Shown here piece after piece: positions 37,341 to 46,700 of a stretch of 64,000 bases of DNA. Made by a program: the position numbers and the translations under genes. The stretch is taken from assembly GCF_019710585.1 (NCBI RefSeq), contig NZ_JAIFZQ010000008.1, positions 466,313 through 530,312 of the forward strand. Reading direction: 5' to 3'. The notes below the pieces were generated by a model, which worked only from the letters and a program-made list of their open reading frames with translations, was not told the origin of the DNA and did no database searches. Every line of letters starts with the position of its first letter. Position 1 is the first letter of the stretch. This stretch comes from Arthrobacter sp. MAHUQ-56. Its GTDB lineage: Bacteria; Actinomycetota; Actinomycetes; Actinomycetales; Micrococcaceae.

Positions 37341-38819
37341 ATGTCTACCGAAGCCTCTCCGAACGCCAAGGGCCAGGCCGTCCAGAGCCAAGGAACCGAG
37401 GCCGCCACGCCGGAGAAGATGTCCCGGGAGGCAGTCACCATCATCAGCACGCTGCTGGTGGCGACGTTCGTGGTGATCCTGAACGAGACCATCATGAACG
37501 TCGCCCTGCAGCGGCTCATGGTGGACCTCCGGGTGGACCCGCCAACGGTCCAGTGGCTCTCGACCGGCTTCATGCTCACCATGGCCGTGGTCATCCCGAC
37601 TACCGGATTCATCCTCCAGAGTCTGTCCACGCGCGCCGTCTTCATGCTGGCCATGGGCCTGTTTGCCGGCGGCACCACCCTGGCTGCAGTGGCCCCCGGG
37701 TTCGAAGTCCTGCTGCTGGCACGCATTGTCCAGGCCAGCGGCACCGCCATCATGCTCCCGCTCCTGATGACCACCATCCTCACCCTGGTCCCGCTGGCCA
37801 AACGCGGGGCGGTCATGGGAAATGTCAGCATCGCGATCTCCGTTGCCCCCGCCATGGGCCCCACTGTCTCAGGCCTGATCCTGGAGCATTTCACCTGGCG
37901 GTTCATGTTCGTGTTCGTGCTGCCGGTGGCCCTTGCGGCGCTTGCCATCGGAGCGAAATACCTCACCAACGTGGGAGAGACTGAAAAAGCCCGGCTGGAC
38001 GCGCTGTCCGTCATCCTCACCGTCCCTGCATTCGGCGGCCTGGTCTACGGGCTCAGCCAGATCGGCGGCGGCCACGGCGGCCAGGCCGGTCCCGGCGCTG
38101 CGGCAATCGCAGCACTGGTCATCGGCGTCGCCGCCCTGGCAGTCTTCGTGCTCCGCCAGGTCCGGCTCCAGAAGGCGGCCGCGCCGCTGCTGGACCTGCG
38201 TGCCTTCAACTTCCGGATGTTCACCGTATCGGTCCTGCTGATGGTGGTGGCCATGATGGCACTGTTCGGCGGGGTCATCCTGCTGCCGCTCTACCTGCAG
38301 GAAGTCCGGGGCCTCGGCTCGCTGGAGACCGGCCTGGCGCTGCTTCCCGGCGGTCTCGCCATGGGCCTGCTTGGCCCGGTCATCGGCCGCGCGTTCGACA
38401 AGGTGGGCCCGCTGCCGCTCACGGTCAGCGGTTCCATCCTCATGGTTGTGACGCTCTGGCAGTTTTCAATGCTCGACGCCGGCACGGCGGTTTGGTGGAT
38501 CGTCACCCTCCACGTGGGCCTGAGTTTCGGCCTGGCGCTGCTCTTCACCCCCGCCTTCACCACCGGACTGAACCCGCTGCCCCCGCACCTCTACTCCCAC
38601 GGTTCGGCGATCATGAGCACCACGCAGCAGGTGGCAGGCGCCGCCGGCACGGCCCTGCTGGTGTCCATCTTCGCCGTGGTGAGCGCGACGTCGGGGCTCG
38701 TCGCCGGGATGAGCGCCGCCTTCCTGACCGCAACGGTCATAGCCTTTGCCGCCGTCGTGCTTTCGGCGATGATGCGTAAGACCGAGGGCGCCGGCCCGGG
38801 TCACGGCCCGGCGCACTAG
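37341..38819 (+). CDS. MFS drug-exporter-like transporter (DHA2 family)
   Basis: A 492-aa protein with about 14 hydrophobic segments. After a polar N-terminus, the first helix region carries FVVILNETIMNVALQRLM and the DHA2-type QWLSTGFMLTMAVVIPTTGF; later APAMGPTVSGLIL is the motif C equivalent for exporters. This points to proton-driven efflux of an organic compound, substrate unknown. The leader holds the inverted repeat at 37223-37337. It ends 6 bp from the convergent alpha/beta hydrolase. Confidence 0.9.
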   Translation: MSTEASPNAKGQAVQSQGTEAATPEKMSREAVTIISTLLVATFVVILNETIMNVALQRLMVDLRVDPPTVQWLSTGFMLTMAVVIPTTGFILQSLSTRAVFMLAMGLFAGGTTLAAVAPGFEVLLLARIVQASGTAIMLPLLMTTILTLVPLAKRGAVMGNVSIAISVAPAMGPTVSGLILEHFTWRFMFVFVLPVALAALAIGAKYLTNVGETEKARLDALSVILTVPAFGGLVYGLSQIGGGHGGQAGPGAAAIAALVIGVAALAVFVLRQVRLQKAAAPLLDLRAFNFRMFTVSVLLMVVAMMALFGGVILLPLYLQEVRGLGSLETGLALLPGGLAMGLLGPVIGRAFDKVGPLPLTVSGSILMVVTLWQFSMLDAGTAVWWIVTLHVGLSFGLALLFTPAFTTGLNPLPPHLYSHGSAIMSTTQQVAGAAGTALLVSIFAVVSATSGLVAGMSAAFLTATVIAFAAVVLSAMMRKTEGAGPGHGPAH

Positions 38820-38825
38820 CCGAAA

Positions 38826-39662
38826 CTAGCCCGCGAAGAAGTCGCTCAGTTCCTTGATCAGCTTGTCCGGGGCCTTGATGGCGCCATCATGGCCGAAGCC
38901 CGGCAGGATGGTGTAGCTGGATCCGGAGAGCACGTCGTGGATCTGCCCGCAGGCGATGCCGAAGTAGGCCGGGCTCTTTTCGCCCACGACGATCAGCGTT
39001 TCCAGCGGGAGGTCCAGGAACGGCTCCGCGGGCATGTCGGCGGCGATGATGGCCTTGATTTCGCGGACGCCGGTGCGCATCAGTTCCCGTTGCTGCTTAC
39101 CCTCCGAAGTGCCGGCGGTCAGCTTGTTGGCCAGGGTCAGCATGGACAGCGGCATGCGCGAGGAGAACGCCCCGCCCGCCTCGAGGCCGCGCTGGATCAC
39201 CGCAAGGGCGCGGTCGTCATCCTTGGCGGCGATCGCCTTCTCGTACTCGGCGATCCAGTCGGCGGTCACGCTGCCGTTCACGGAGACCGCGGGGTCATAG
39301 ACGGCCAGCCGTTCCACCGGCAGCGTCCGGGCCGCGTGCAGGGCCACTGCGCCGCCAAAGCTGTGGCCGAAGACGTCAGTGCTCGACGTGTGCTTCATGA
39401 CGGTGTCGAGGTCCCGGATGTCCACGTCGAGGGTGTAGTCCTCGGGCTGCGGTGACGACGAGCCGCGCCCGCGCCGGTTGAAGGTGTGCACCGGCCGGCC
39501 CAGGGAAGCGCTGAGTTTCTGGGCGAACTTGGTGTACTCAGCGGCCGTCACCATGGAGGGCGGCACCACCACCACGCCCGAACCTGCCGAAGCATGTTCC
39601 GTGCCGGTGGAGAAGAGCTCCACAGTGCCGCCGTCGGGGGTCCTGATGTTCTCTCGCGTCAT
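38826..39662 (-). CDS. Alpha/beta hydrolase (paralogue of the one at 49265-50188)
   Basis: A 278-aa protein. TFNRRGRGSSSPQPEDYTL, the nucleophile elbow DVFGHSFGGAVAL, LAVYDPAVSVNGSV and a final LPGFGHDGAIKAP (probable catalytic His) define the fold. It shares the RRGRGSSSxQPxDY, GHSxGGxVAL and LAVYDxAVxxxGS blocks with the hydrolase at 49265-50188, so the two are paralogues. ATG 39662 follows a TANNNT box by 6 nt without a ribosome site. The substrate is unknown. Confidence 0.85.
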   Translation of the reverse strand: MTRENIRTPDGGTVELFSTGTEHASAGSGVVVVPPSMVTAAEYTKFAQKLSASLGRPVHTFNRRGRGSSSPQPEDYTLDVDIRDLDTVMKHTSSTDVFGHSFGGAVALHAARTLPVERLAVYDPAVSVNGSVTADWIAEYEKAIAAKDDDRALAVIQRGLEAGGAFSSRMPLSMLTLANKLTAGTSEGKQQRELMRTGVREIKAIIAADMPAEPFLDLPLETLIVVGEKSPAYFGIACGQIHDVLSGSSYTILPGFGHDGAIKAPDKLIKELSDFFAG

Positions 39663-39668
39663 GGTCCG

Positions 39669-39674
39669 AGCCTA
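39669..39674 (-). promoter_or_regulatory. Candidate -10 of a leaderless hydrolase transcript
   Basis: On the minus strand TAGGCT is followed by 6 nt (CGGACC) and the ATG at 39662. Confidence 0.4.
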
Positions 39675-39719
39675 GCCGAGCAGGCCGGGTAGGGGCATAA
39701 CGGACGCGGGGACCAGGGC

Positions 39720-40391
39720 CTAGGCGATCCGGCTGACCAGGGCTTGGCTCGCCGCCCGGATGGCCGGCAGTTGGCCGCCGAGTCCGCAAAGGGTGAGCCC
39801 GGCGTCGGCGGCCTGCGCCGCCGAGTCGCTGCCGGCCATGCCGTCCGCCCTGAGGTAGATCAGGGATTCGACCAGGCGGAACGTGAAATCTCCGCCGTCC
39901 GGGCCGCCGGTGGCGGTGGAAAGGCTGGCGCCCAGCAGCCCGTATAGCCGGCGGAGTTCCTGGCGGTCGGCCAGGAACCGGGCAAAGCGGGTGCTCCTGA
40001 CCTCCGGCAGGTGGTAGAGGACACCGAGGTTCCAGCGCGCGGTGCACAGCTGGGTGCCGTCGTAAAGCGCGACGGCGTGCAGCCGGCTTCCAGCGGGGCT
40101 GTCAGTCCCGCTGGAATCGGCAGGCAACGCCGCCACTGCCCGCGCGAACGTCAGCCCGGCGGACACGGTTCCCTCCAGCAGGTCCTCGAGGATGTCGTCC
40201 TTGGTTTTGAAGTGGTGGTACAGGGATGACTGCCGGATTCCAACGGCGTCCGCGATGGACCGGGTGGAGGTGCTGGCAAAGCCCTGGGTGGTGAACAGCT
40301 CGGCCGCGGCGTCGAGGATTTCGTCGCGGGCGGTAGCGCCCGGCCGTGAGGGCTGTTGATGGCGGGGGCGTCCCGGTCCGGCTGAAGTCAC
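39720..40391 (-). CDS. TetR-family regulator divergent from the guanidine/urea operon
   Basis: A 223-aa regulator. The HTH reads ARDEILDAAAELFTTQGFAS, then TRSIADAVGIRQSSLYHHFKTKDDIL. The C-terminal domain is of normal length. GTG start at 40391. It is divergent from the permease-carboxylase operon across 228 bp, so it is the obvious candidate regulator of that operon, possibly sensing an intermediate. It also precedes the alpha/beta hydrolase on the same strand by 57 bp. Confidence 0.88.
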   Translation of the reverse strand: MTSAGPGRPRHQQPSRPGATARDEILDAAAELFTTQGFASTSTRSIADAVGIRQSSLYHHFKTKDDILEDLLEGTVSAGLTFARAVAALPADSSGTDSPAGSRLHAVALYDGTQLCTARWNLGVLYHLPEVRSTRFARFLADRQELRRLYGLLGASLSTATGGPDGGDFTFRLVESLIYLRADGMAGSDSAAQAADAGLTLCGLGGQLPAIRAASQALVSRIA

Positions 40392-40619
40392 GGCATCATT
40401 CTTGCACCGCTGGCGCCGGCCGGGAGGCCGGGGTTGTGCTGGTGAGGGGACGGAAACCTGGCCGAAACGTGATGTCTATCCGCCTTTTACAGAGGTGAAA
40501 CTGTTTGGGGACATCCCGCTGGAAAACTATCAATTGACCGGTAATCAGCAGCCTTCGGCCGGGTGCTGCGATACCGGGAGGCTCTGCCCCCCAATTCCTT
40601 TCCAGCCCGGAGATTCCCG
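40392..40619 (+). promoter_or_regulatory. Divergent control region of the guanidine/urea operon, with a stem-loop
   Basis: 228 bp between tetR and the permease. A two-part stem-loop spans 40538-40577: CCGGTA pairs with TACCGG, and inside it GCAGC (40548-40552) pairs with GCTGC (40565-40569). ACAG-N8-CTGT near 40490 could be an operator dyad. The guanidine-I riboswitch consensus (CUAGGGUUCCG, CUGGUCCGAGAG) is not present. GGAG precedes the ATG at 40620. Confidence 0.45.
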
Positions 40620-42122
40620 ATGACTTCAACCGTTCTCCCCACCGTCCACCAGGACGATGCAGACCTGACGTCCCTTGGCTACCAGCCCACGCTCCACCGA
40701 AAGCTCGGCCGCTATGCTTCCTTTGCCGCCGGATTCTCTTTCGTTTCAATCCTGACCACCATCTTCCAGCTCTTCGCGTTCGGCTACTCCTTCGCCGGCC
40801 CGGCATTCTTCTGGACCTGGCCCGTGGTCCTGGTGGGCCAGTTGCTGGTGGCCCTGAACTTCGCCGAACTCGCCGCCCGCTACCCGCTCTCGGGCGCGGT
40901 GTACCAGTGGGCGCGGCGGGTTGGCGGGGAAGGAGTTGGCTGGTTCGCCGGCTGGTTCATGGCCATCGCGCAGGTGGTTACCGCCGCTGCCGCCGCCATC
41001 GCCCTGCAGGTGGTCCTGCCCCAGCTCTGGGACGGTTTCCAGGTGGTGGGCGGCGACCCGGCCCTCAACACCGTCACCGGCGCCGCGAACGCCGTCGTGC
41101 TCGGGGCTGTCCTCCTGGTGGCCACCACAGTCATCAACTCACTCGGCGTCAAGCTCATGGCCCACGTGAACTCGGTGGGCGTGACCTGCGAGATCGTCGG
41201 CGTCGCCGCGGTGATCCTGGCCCTGGTCAGCGCGGCCCAGCGCGGGCCGGACGTGGTGGCGGACACCACGGTGCTGCAGGGCTCAGACCTCGGCGCCGTG
41301 GGGGCGTTCCTGGTGTCGGGCCTGATGGCCGCCTACGTGATGGTGGGCTTCAACTCCGCCGGGGAGCTGTCGGAAGAAACCAAGGACCCGCGCCGGACGG
41401 CACCGCGGACCATCCTCTCCGCCCTCCTCATCTCCGGCATCGGCGGGGCGCTGATGATCATCACCGCCCTGATGGCCGCACCCAGCCTCGACGACGGCCG
41501 GCTCGCCACCGAGGGCCTGCCCTACGTCCTCACCGCGGTTCTGGGCACCTTCTGGGGCAAGGTCCTGCTGGTGGACGTCGCGATCGCCATCTTCGTCTGC
41601 ACCCTGGCGATCCAGACCGCCGGTTCCCGCCTGGTGTTCTCCATGGCCCGCGACGGCAAGCTCCCGGCGTCGGTCCTTCTCTCCTCCGTCCACCCCACCC
41701 GGGGAACGCCCATGTGGCCCTCGATCGTGATCGGCGCCCTGGCGGTGGGCGTCCTGGCCATCAACGTGGGAAACGCGGCCCTGTTCACCACCCTCTGCAG
41801 CGTCTGCATCGTGATGGTCTACCTGGCCTACCTCCTGGTCACCGTCCCGCAGCTGGTCAACCGCCTCCGCGGCGACTGGGACCGGGTGGGACAGGCCATG
41901 CCCGCCGGCCTCTTCTCACTGGGCCGCTGGGGGCTTCCGGTGAACATCCTCGCCGTCCTCTACGGCGGCGTCATGGTGGTCAACCTCGCCTGGCCGCGGC
42001 CCGAGGTGTACGACCCCTCCGGCGAGAACGGACTCCTCCTCTGGTCCGCGCCGATCATGGTGGCCGCGGTCCTGCTGTTGGGCCTCTGGGTCCGCCGCCG
42101 GAACCTCGCAGCCAACGCCTGA
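40620..42122 (+). CDS. APC-family permease of the guanidine/urea operon
   Basis: A 500-aa protein with about 12 membrane segments. ALNFAELAARYPLSGAVYQWARRV and the GFNSAGELSEETKDPRRTAPRTIL block are typical of the amino acid-polyamine-organocation family, where such permeases are often linked to urea-carboxylase genes. It probably imports guanidine, urea or a related nitrogen compound; this is inferred from context. ATG 40620 has GGAG 7 nt upstream. The DUF1989 gene starts 43 bp downstream. Confidence 0.88.
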   Translation: MTSTVLPTVHQDDADLTSLGYQPTLHRKLGRYASFAAGFSFVSILTTIFQLFAFGYSFAGPAFFWTWPVVLVGQLLVALNFAELAARYPLSGAVYQWARRVGGEGVGWFAGWFMAIAQVVTAAAAAIALQVVLPQLWDGFQVVGGDPALNTVTGAANAVVLGAVLLVATTVINSLGVKLMAHVNSVGVTCEIVGVAAVILALVSAAQRGPDVVADTTVLQGSDLGAVGAFLVSGLMAAYVMVGFNSAGELSEETKDPRRTAPRTILSALLISGIGGALMIITALMAAPSLDDGRLATEGLPYVLTAVLGTFWGKVLLVDVAIAIFVCTLAIQTAGSRLVFSMARDGKLPASVLLSSVHPTRGTPMWPSIVIGALAVGVLAINVGNAALFTTLCSVCIVMVYLAYLLVTVPQLVNRLRGDWDRVGQAMPAGLFSLGRWGLPVNILAVLYGGVMVVNLAWPRPEVYDPSGENGLLLWSAPIMVAAVLLLGLWVRRRNLAANA

Positions 42123-42165
42123 GACGCGCAGATCATCCGAAATTTCCAGCAACTACAGGACTGAC

Positions 42166-43056
42166 ATGACCGAGACCCTCGAAACACCAGTAACCGGCAC
42201 ACCAGTTACCGGCACGGCCACCACCGCAGGCGCCCGCGCCCACGCCAGGGAACAGCATGGCAGGACCGCGGAGACCATGCGGTTCGTGCCGGCGGCTTCA
42301 GCGCCGGCACGCGTTCTGGCGGGAATTCCCGACGGCGTGTCCCCTGCCTGGGCGGAAACCCTCGCTTTTGGCCGCTACACCACCATGGCCCTGGCGCGCG
42401 GAACCCGCATCCGGCTTACGGACACCGCCGGTGACGCCTGCGTGCACACCCTCCTCTATCGCACCGGAGCCGTGCATGAACGGCTTAACCTCGCCGACAC
42501 CGTCAAGGTCCCTTGGCAGGCCTACCCGGGCACGGGACACCCGCTCCTGTCCGACGCCGGACGCCTGATGGCCACCATCGTCACCGACACCTCCAACCGC
42601 CACGACGCCCTGACCGGCGCCACCACGCTCGCCGGCAACGCTGCAAAGTACGGTGCGGGGACCGCCCACAGTGCGTCCCCCGCCGCCCGCGAGCTGCTCA
42701 CCCTGGGTGCGCTCAAGAGTGGCCTGGGCACCAGGGACGTGGCGCCGTCGCTCTCCTTCTTCAAAGGCATCACTGTGGACCCCTCCGGCCGCATCACCTT
42801 CACCGGCAGCGCAGGCCCGGGGGCCGCCGTCGAACTCCTCCTCCAGATGGACGCCGTGCTGGTCCTGGCCAACACCGCCCACCCGCTGGACCCCCGCCCG
42901 GACTTCGCCGGGACCACCGTGGACATCGTGGCCTGGCACGCGCCGAAGGACCTCGGGGAACTGGAAGCGGGCAGCCTCACCGGCCCGCTGGCCCCCGAAC
43001 ACCTGCAGGCCCTCCGCAACACCGAACACGACCTCACCGCAAGGAACGCCCGATGA
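42166..43056 (+). CDS. cgdA: DUF1989 urea-carboxylase-associated protein 1 / carboxyguanidine deiminase subunit
   Basis: A 296-aa DUF1989 protein (formerly UAAP1). The core carries GDACVHTLLYRTGAVHERLNLADTVK and LSFFKGITVDPSGRITFTG, with Cys and His residues fitting the family's metal/cofactor site. In characterised guanidine operons, the paired DUF1989 proteins form carboxyguanidine deiminase CgdAB, which turns carboxyguanidine into allophanate. That assignment here rests on the gene set. The stop overlaps the next start (ATGA). Confidence 0.8.
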   Translation: MTETLETPVTGTPVTGTATTAGARAHAREQHGRTAETMRFVPAASAPARVLAGIPDGVSPAWAETLAFGRYTTMALARGTRIRLTDTAGDACVHTLLYRTGAVHERLNLADTVKVPWQAYPGTGHPLLSDAGRLMATIVTDTSNRHDALTGATTLAGNAAKYGAGTAHSASPAARELLTLGALKSGLGTRDVAPSLSFFKGITVDPSGRITFTGSAGPGAAVELLLQMDAVLVLANTAHPLDPRPDFAGTTVDIVAWHAPKDLGELEAGSLTGPLAPEHLQALRNTEHDLTARNAR

Positions 43057-43718
43057 ACACCGCCACTTTCCCGGACGCCACCGAAACCGCGCTCGCCCCC
43101 GGCGATGTGGTCCTGGACGAACTTGTCGAAGCCCGCGGCCCCTGGTCCGCCGTGGTAGCCGCCGGCGACGTCCTGATCATCGTTGACCTGGAGGGCAACC
43201 AGGCCGTGGACTGCCTGCTGTACGCCGCGGCCGACACCACCGTGCGCTACTCGGCTCCGGCAACCATCGCCGCGCAGCAGTCGATTGTCCTCACCACGGG
43301 CTCGGTCCTTCGGGCAGACACCGGAGCGCCGCTGATGACCGTGGTGGCAGACGAAGTGGGCGTGCACGACACCATCGGCGGAGCCTGCTCGCAGGAATCC
43401 AACACCCTCCGCTACGGGCAGCACACCCGGGAACAGCATGCCTGCGTGGAGAACTTCCTGATCGAAGGTTCACGCTGGGGGCTCGGCAAGCGGGACGTGG
43501 TGTCCAACATCAACTGGTTCATGAACGTCCCCGTGGACCCGGACGGCGCCCTGGGCATTGTTGACGGCCTGTCCGCCCCGGGCAAGCGCGTGGCTTTAAA
43601 GGCGGAGGTGGACACCCTGGTCCTCGTCTCCAACTGCCCGCAGGTCAACAACCCCTGCAACGGCTTCAACCCCACCCCTGTCCGCATGATCGTCACCCGG
43701 CCGGAGGCAGCCAAGTGA
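43053..43718 (+). CDS. cgdB: DUF1989 urea-carboxylase-associated protein 2 / carboxyguanidine deiminase subunit
   Basis: A 221-aa DUF1989 protein (UAAP2). LIIVDLEGNQAVDCLLYAAADT, the GGACSQESNTLRYGQHT stretch, REQHACVENFL and SNINWFMNVPVDPDG are the recognisable family blocks, and the C-terminus NNPCNGFNPTPVRMIV has further cysteines. AAGGA precedes the ATG. It overlaps its neighbours by 4 bp on both sides, so the pair and the carboxylase are made together, as expected for a heteromeric deiminase feeding from the carboxylase. Confidence 0.82.
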   Translation: MNTATFPDATETALAPGDVVLDELVEARGPWSAVVAAGDVLIIVDLEGNQAVDCLLYAAADTTVRYSAPATIAAQQSIVLTTGSVLRADTGAPLMTVVADEVGVHDTIGGACSQESNTLRYGQHTREQHACVENFLIEGSRWGLGKRDVVSNINWFMNVPVDPDGALGIVDGLSAPGKRVALKAEVDTLVLVSNCPQVNNPCNGFNPTPVRMIVTRPEAAK

Positions 43719-46700
43719 ACAAGTTTGACACCCTCCTGATCGCCAACCGCGGCGAAATCGCCTGCCGGATCATCGAGACCGCCAAAAGACTGAGCCTGCG
43801 CACCGTCGCCGTGTTCTCCGAGGCGGACCGGGGCGCCAAGCACGTCCGGCTGGCCGACGAAGCGGTGCTGCTGGGACCCGCCCCGGCCAAGGAGTCCTAC
43901 CTGCGGGTGGACGGGATCCTGGCCGCGGCCAAGGCCACCGGGGCCGGCGCCATCCACCCTGGCTACGGCTTCCTGTCGGAGGACGCAGCCTTCGCCGAGG
44001 CCGTCGAAGCAGCCGGCCTGGTGTTCGTGGGACCCACCTCCGAGCAGTTGCGCATCTTCGGCACCAAGCACACAGCGCGCGACGCCGCCCGGGCGGCCGG
44101 GGTGCCCATGATCGCCGGTTCCGGGCTGCTTGAGGACGTGGACGCTGCGACCGCGGCTTCCGCAACGATCGGTTTCCCGCTGATGCTCAAGGCCACCGGC
44201 GGTGGCGGTGGCATCGGCATGACGGTGTGCCGCAGCGAGGCCGAGCTGGTGGAGAGCTTTCCGCGTGTGGCCCGGCTGGCCGGTGCCAGCTTCGGAACCG
44301 CGGGAGTGTTCGCCGAACGGTATGTGGAGAACGCCCGCCACATCGAGGTCCAGGTCTTTGGCGACGGCGCAGGCCGGGTTGTCAGCCTGGGTGACCGGGA
44401 CTGCTCCCTGCAGCGCCGCCACCAGAAAGTCCTCGAGGAAGCCCCCGCGCCGGACCTTCCGGACAGCCTGCGCCAAGAACTCCACCGCACCTCCCGTGCC
44501 CTGTGCGCCTCCCTCAGCTACCGTTCAGCCGGCACCGTCGAGTTCGTCTACGATTCCGCCCGCAAGGAAGCGTCCTTCCTCGAGGTCAACGCCCGGCTTC
44601 AGGTGGAGCACCCCGTCACCGAAGCCGTCACCGGCGTCGACCTCGTGGAATGGATGCTCCGGCTGGCCCAGGGTGGCGCGGAAGCAAAGGCCGTCCTCGC
44701 CGGGGTTCCCGATGCGCTTCCCGTTTCCGGCCACGCGGTAGAGGCCCGGGTCTACGCCGAAGACCCCGCCCGCAATTTCCAGCCCAGCGCCGGCACCATC
44801 ACCAACGCCGCCTACCCCTCAGCGGAGGAAGCACGGGTGGACGCCTGGGCCGAAACCGGCACCGACGTCTCCACCAACTACGACCCCCTCCTGGGCAAGA
44901 TCATCACCGCCGGGGCAGACCGCACTGAGGCTTTTGACCGGTTGGCTGCTGCGCTCGCCGGCACCCGGATCGACGGCATCGAAACCAACCTGGGCATGCT
45001 CCGCGCCGCCACCGGCCTGGACGTGGTCCGCAGCGTCCGGCACTCCACCAGCACCCTTGACCACGTGGGTGACCCGGAGCCGCGAGTCACAGTGGAGCGC
45101 CCCGGGCTGCAGACCAGCGTCCAGGACTGGCCGGGCCGCACCGGGCTGTGGCAGATCGGCGTTCCGCCCAGCGGCCCCATGGACGATCTCTCCTTCCGGC
45201 TGGGCAACACTGCCCTGGGCAATCCGGAAGGCGCCCCCGGCCTGGAGTTCACCATGACCGGCCCCAGCCTCGCCTTCACGCACGCCACCACCGTCTGCGT
45301 CACCGGCGCCGAAGTGGTTGTGACAGTGGACGGAACGGAAGTGCCCGCCTGGACGCCTGTCACGGTCCCGGCGGGAGGAACGCTCGACGTGGGTGTTGCC
45401 GCCGGCAAGGGCCTGCGCGGCTACATCCTGTTCCAAGGCGGCCTGGACATCCCCGAATACCTCGGGAGCGCCTCCACCTTCACCCTGGGCCAGTTCGGCG
45501 GCCACGCCGGGCGGATCCTGCGCGCCGGCGACGTACTCCGCGCCGTGAAGTCCGCCGTCGAACAAGCACCCACCGCAGCGGTTCCGCTGGACAGCCGTCC
45601 CGCCCTGGCCTCCACCTGGGATCTTGCCGTGACGGAAGGCCCGCACGGCGCCCCGGAATTCTTCCAGCGCGAAGACATCGAGGAGCTGTATGCCGCGGAG
45701 TACGAGGTGCACTTCAACTCCGCCCGCACCGGCGTCCGGCTCATCGGCCCCAAGCCGCGCTGGGCCCGGACCGACGGCGGCGAGGCAGGCCTGCACCCGT
45801 CCAACATCCACGACACCGCCTACTCCGTGGGCGCGCTGGACTTCACCGGCGACACACCCATCCTGCTCGGCCCGGACGGCCCCAGCCTGGGCGGCTTCGT
45901 CTGCCCGGTCACCGTGGTCACGGCCGAGCGCTGGAAGCTCGGCCAGCTCCGCCCGGGGGACAAGGTCCGGTTCGTTCCCGTCAAAACCAGCCAGGCGCCG
46001 TCGGCCAAGGACCTGGGACCCGGCCGCCAGCTGGTCCTCCCGGGCGACGCGGACTGGACGTCGGATCCGTCCCTGGCAGCTCCGGCCGCCCGCCCCTTCC
46101 GTGGGGATGGCGACGACGGCGTGCTGGGCCGGGTGCCTGAAGGTTCCGGCCGACCTGCGGTCACCTACCGCCGCTCCGGCGACGACAACCTGCTCGTCGA
46201 ATACGGCGAGATGGTGCTGGACCTTGGCCTTCGGGCCAGGGTGCACGCTTTGCACCAGCACCTCGAGCAACTCCGCGTGCCCGGGATCGTGGACCTCACC
46301 CCGGGAATCCGGTCGCTGCAGATCAAAGTGGATCCCTCGGTCCTGTCCACCACGCGCCTGCTGGACCTGGTCCAGGAAGTCGAGGCAGCGCTGCCGGCCA
46401 GTTCCGAGCTGGTGGTTCCCAGCCGCACCGTCCGGCTGCCGCTGTCCTGGGACGATCCCGCCACCCGGGAAGCGATCGAGCGGTACATGGCAGGCGTCCG
46501 CGACGACGCCCCCTGGTGCCCGTGGAACATCGAGTTCATCCGCCGGATCAACGGCCTGGACTCCGTCAACGACGTCTTCGACACCGTCTTCAGCGCCGAG
46601 TACCTGGTCCTGGGCCTGGGCGACGTGTACCTGGGGGCGCCCGTGGCAACCCCGCTGGATCCGCGGCACCGCCTGGTCACCACCAAGTACAACCCGGCAC

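Noticed and set aside
40392..40619. Guanidine-I (ykkC) riboswitch upstream of the nitrogen operon
   Set aside because: The conserved blocks CUAGGGUUCCG and CUGGUCCGAGAG were looked for and not found; only a GATACCGGGAG stretch is faintly similar.
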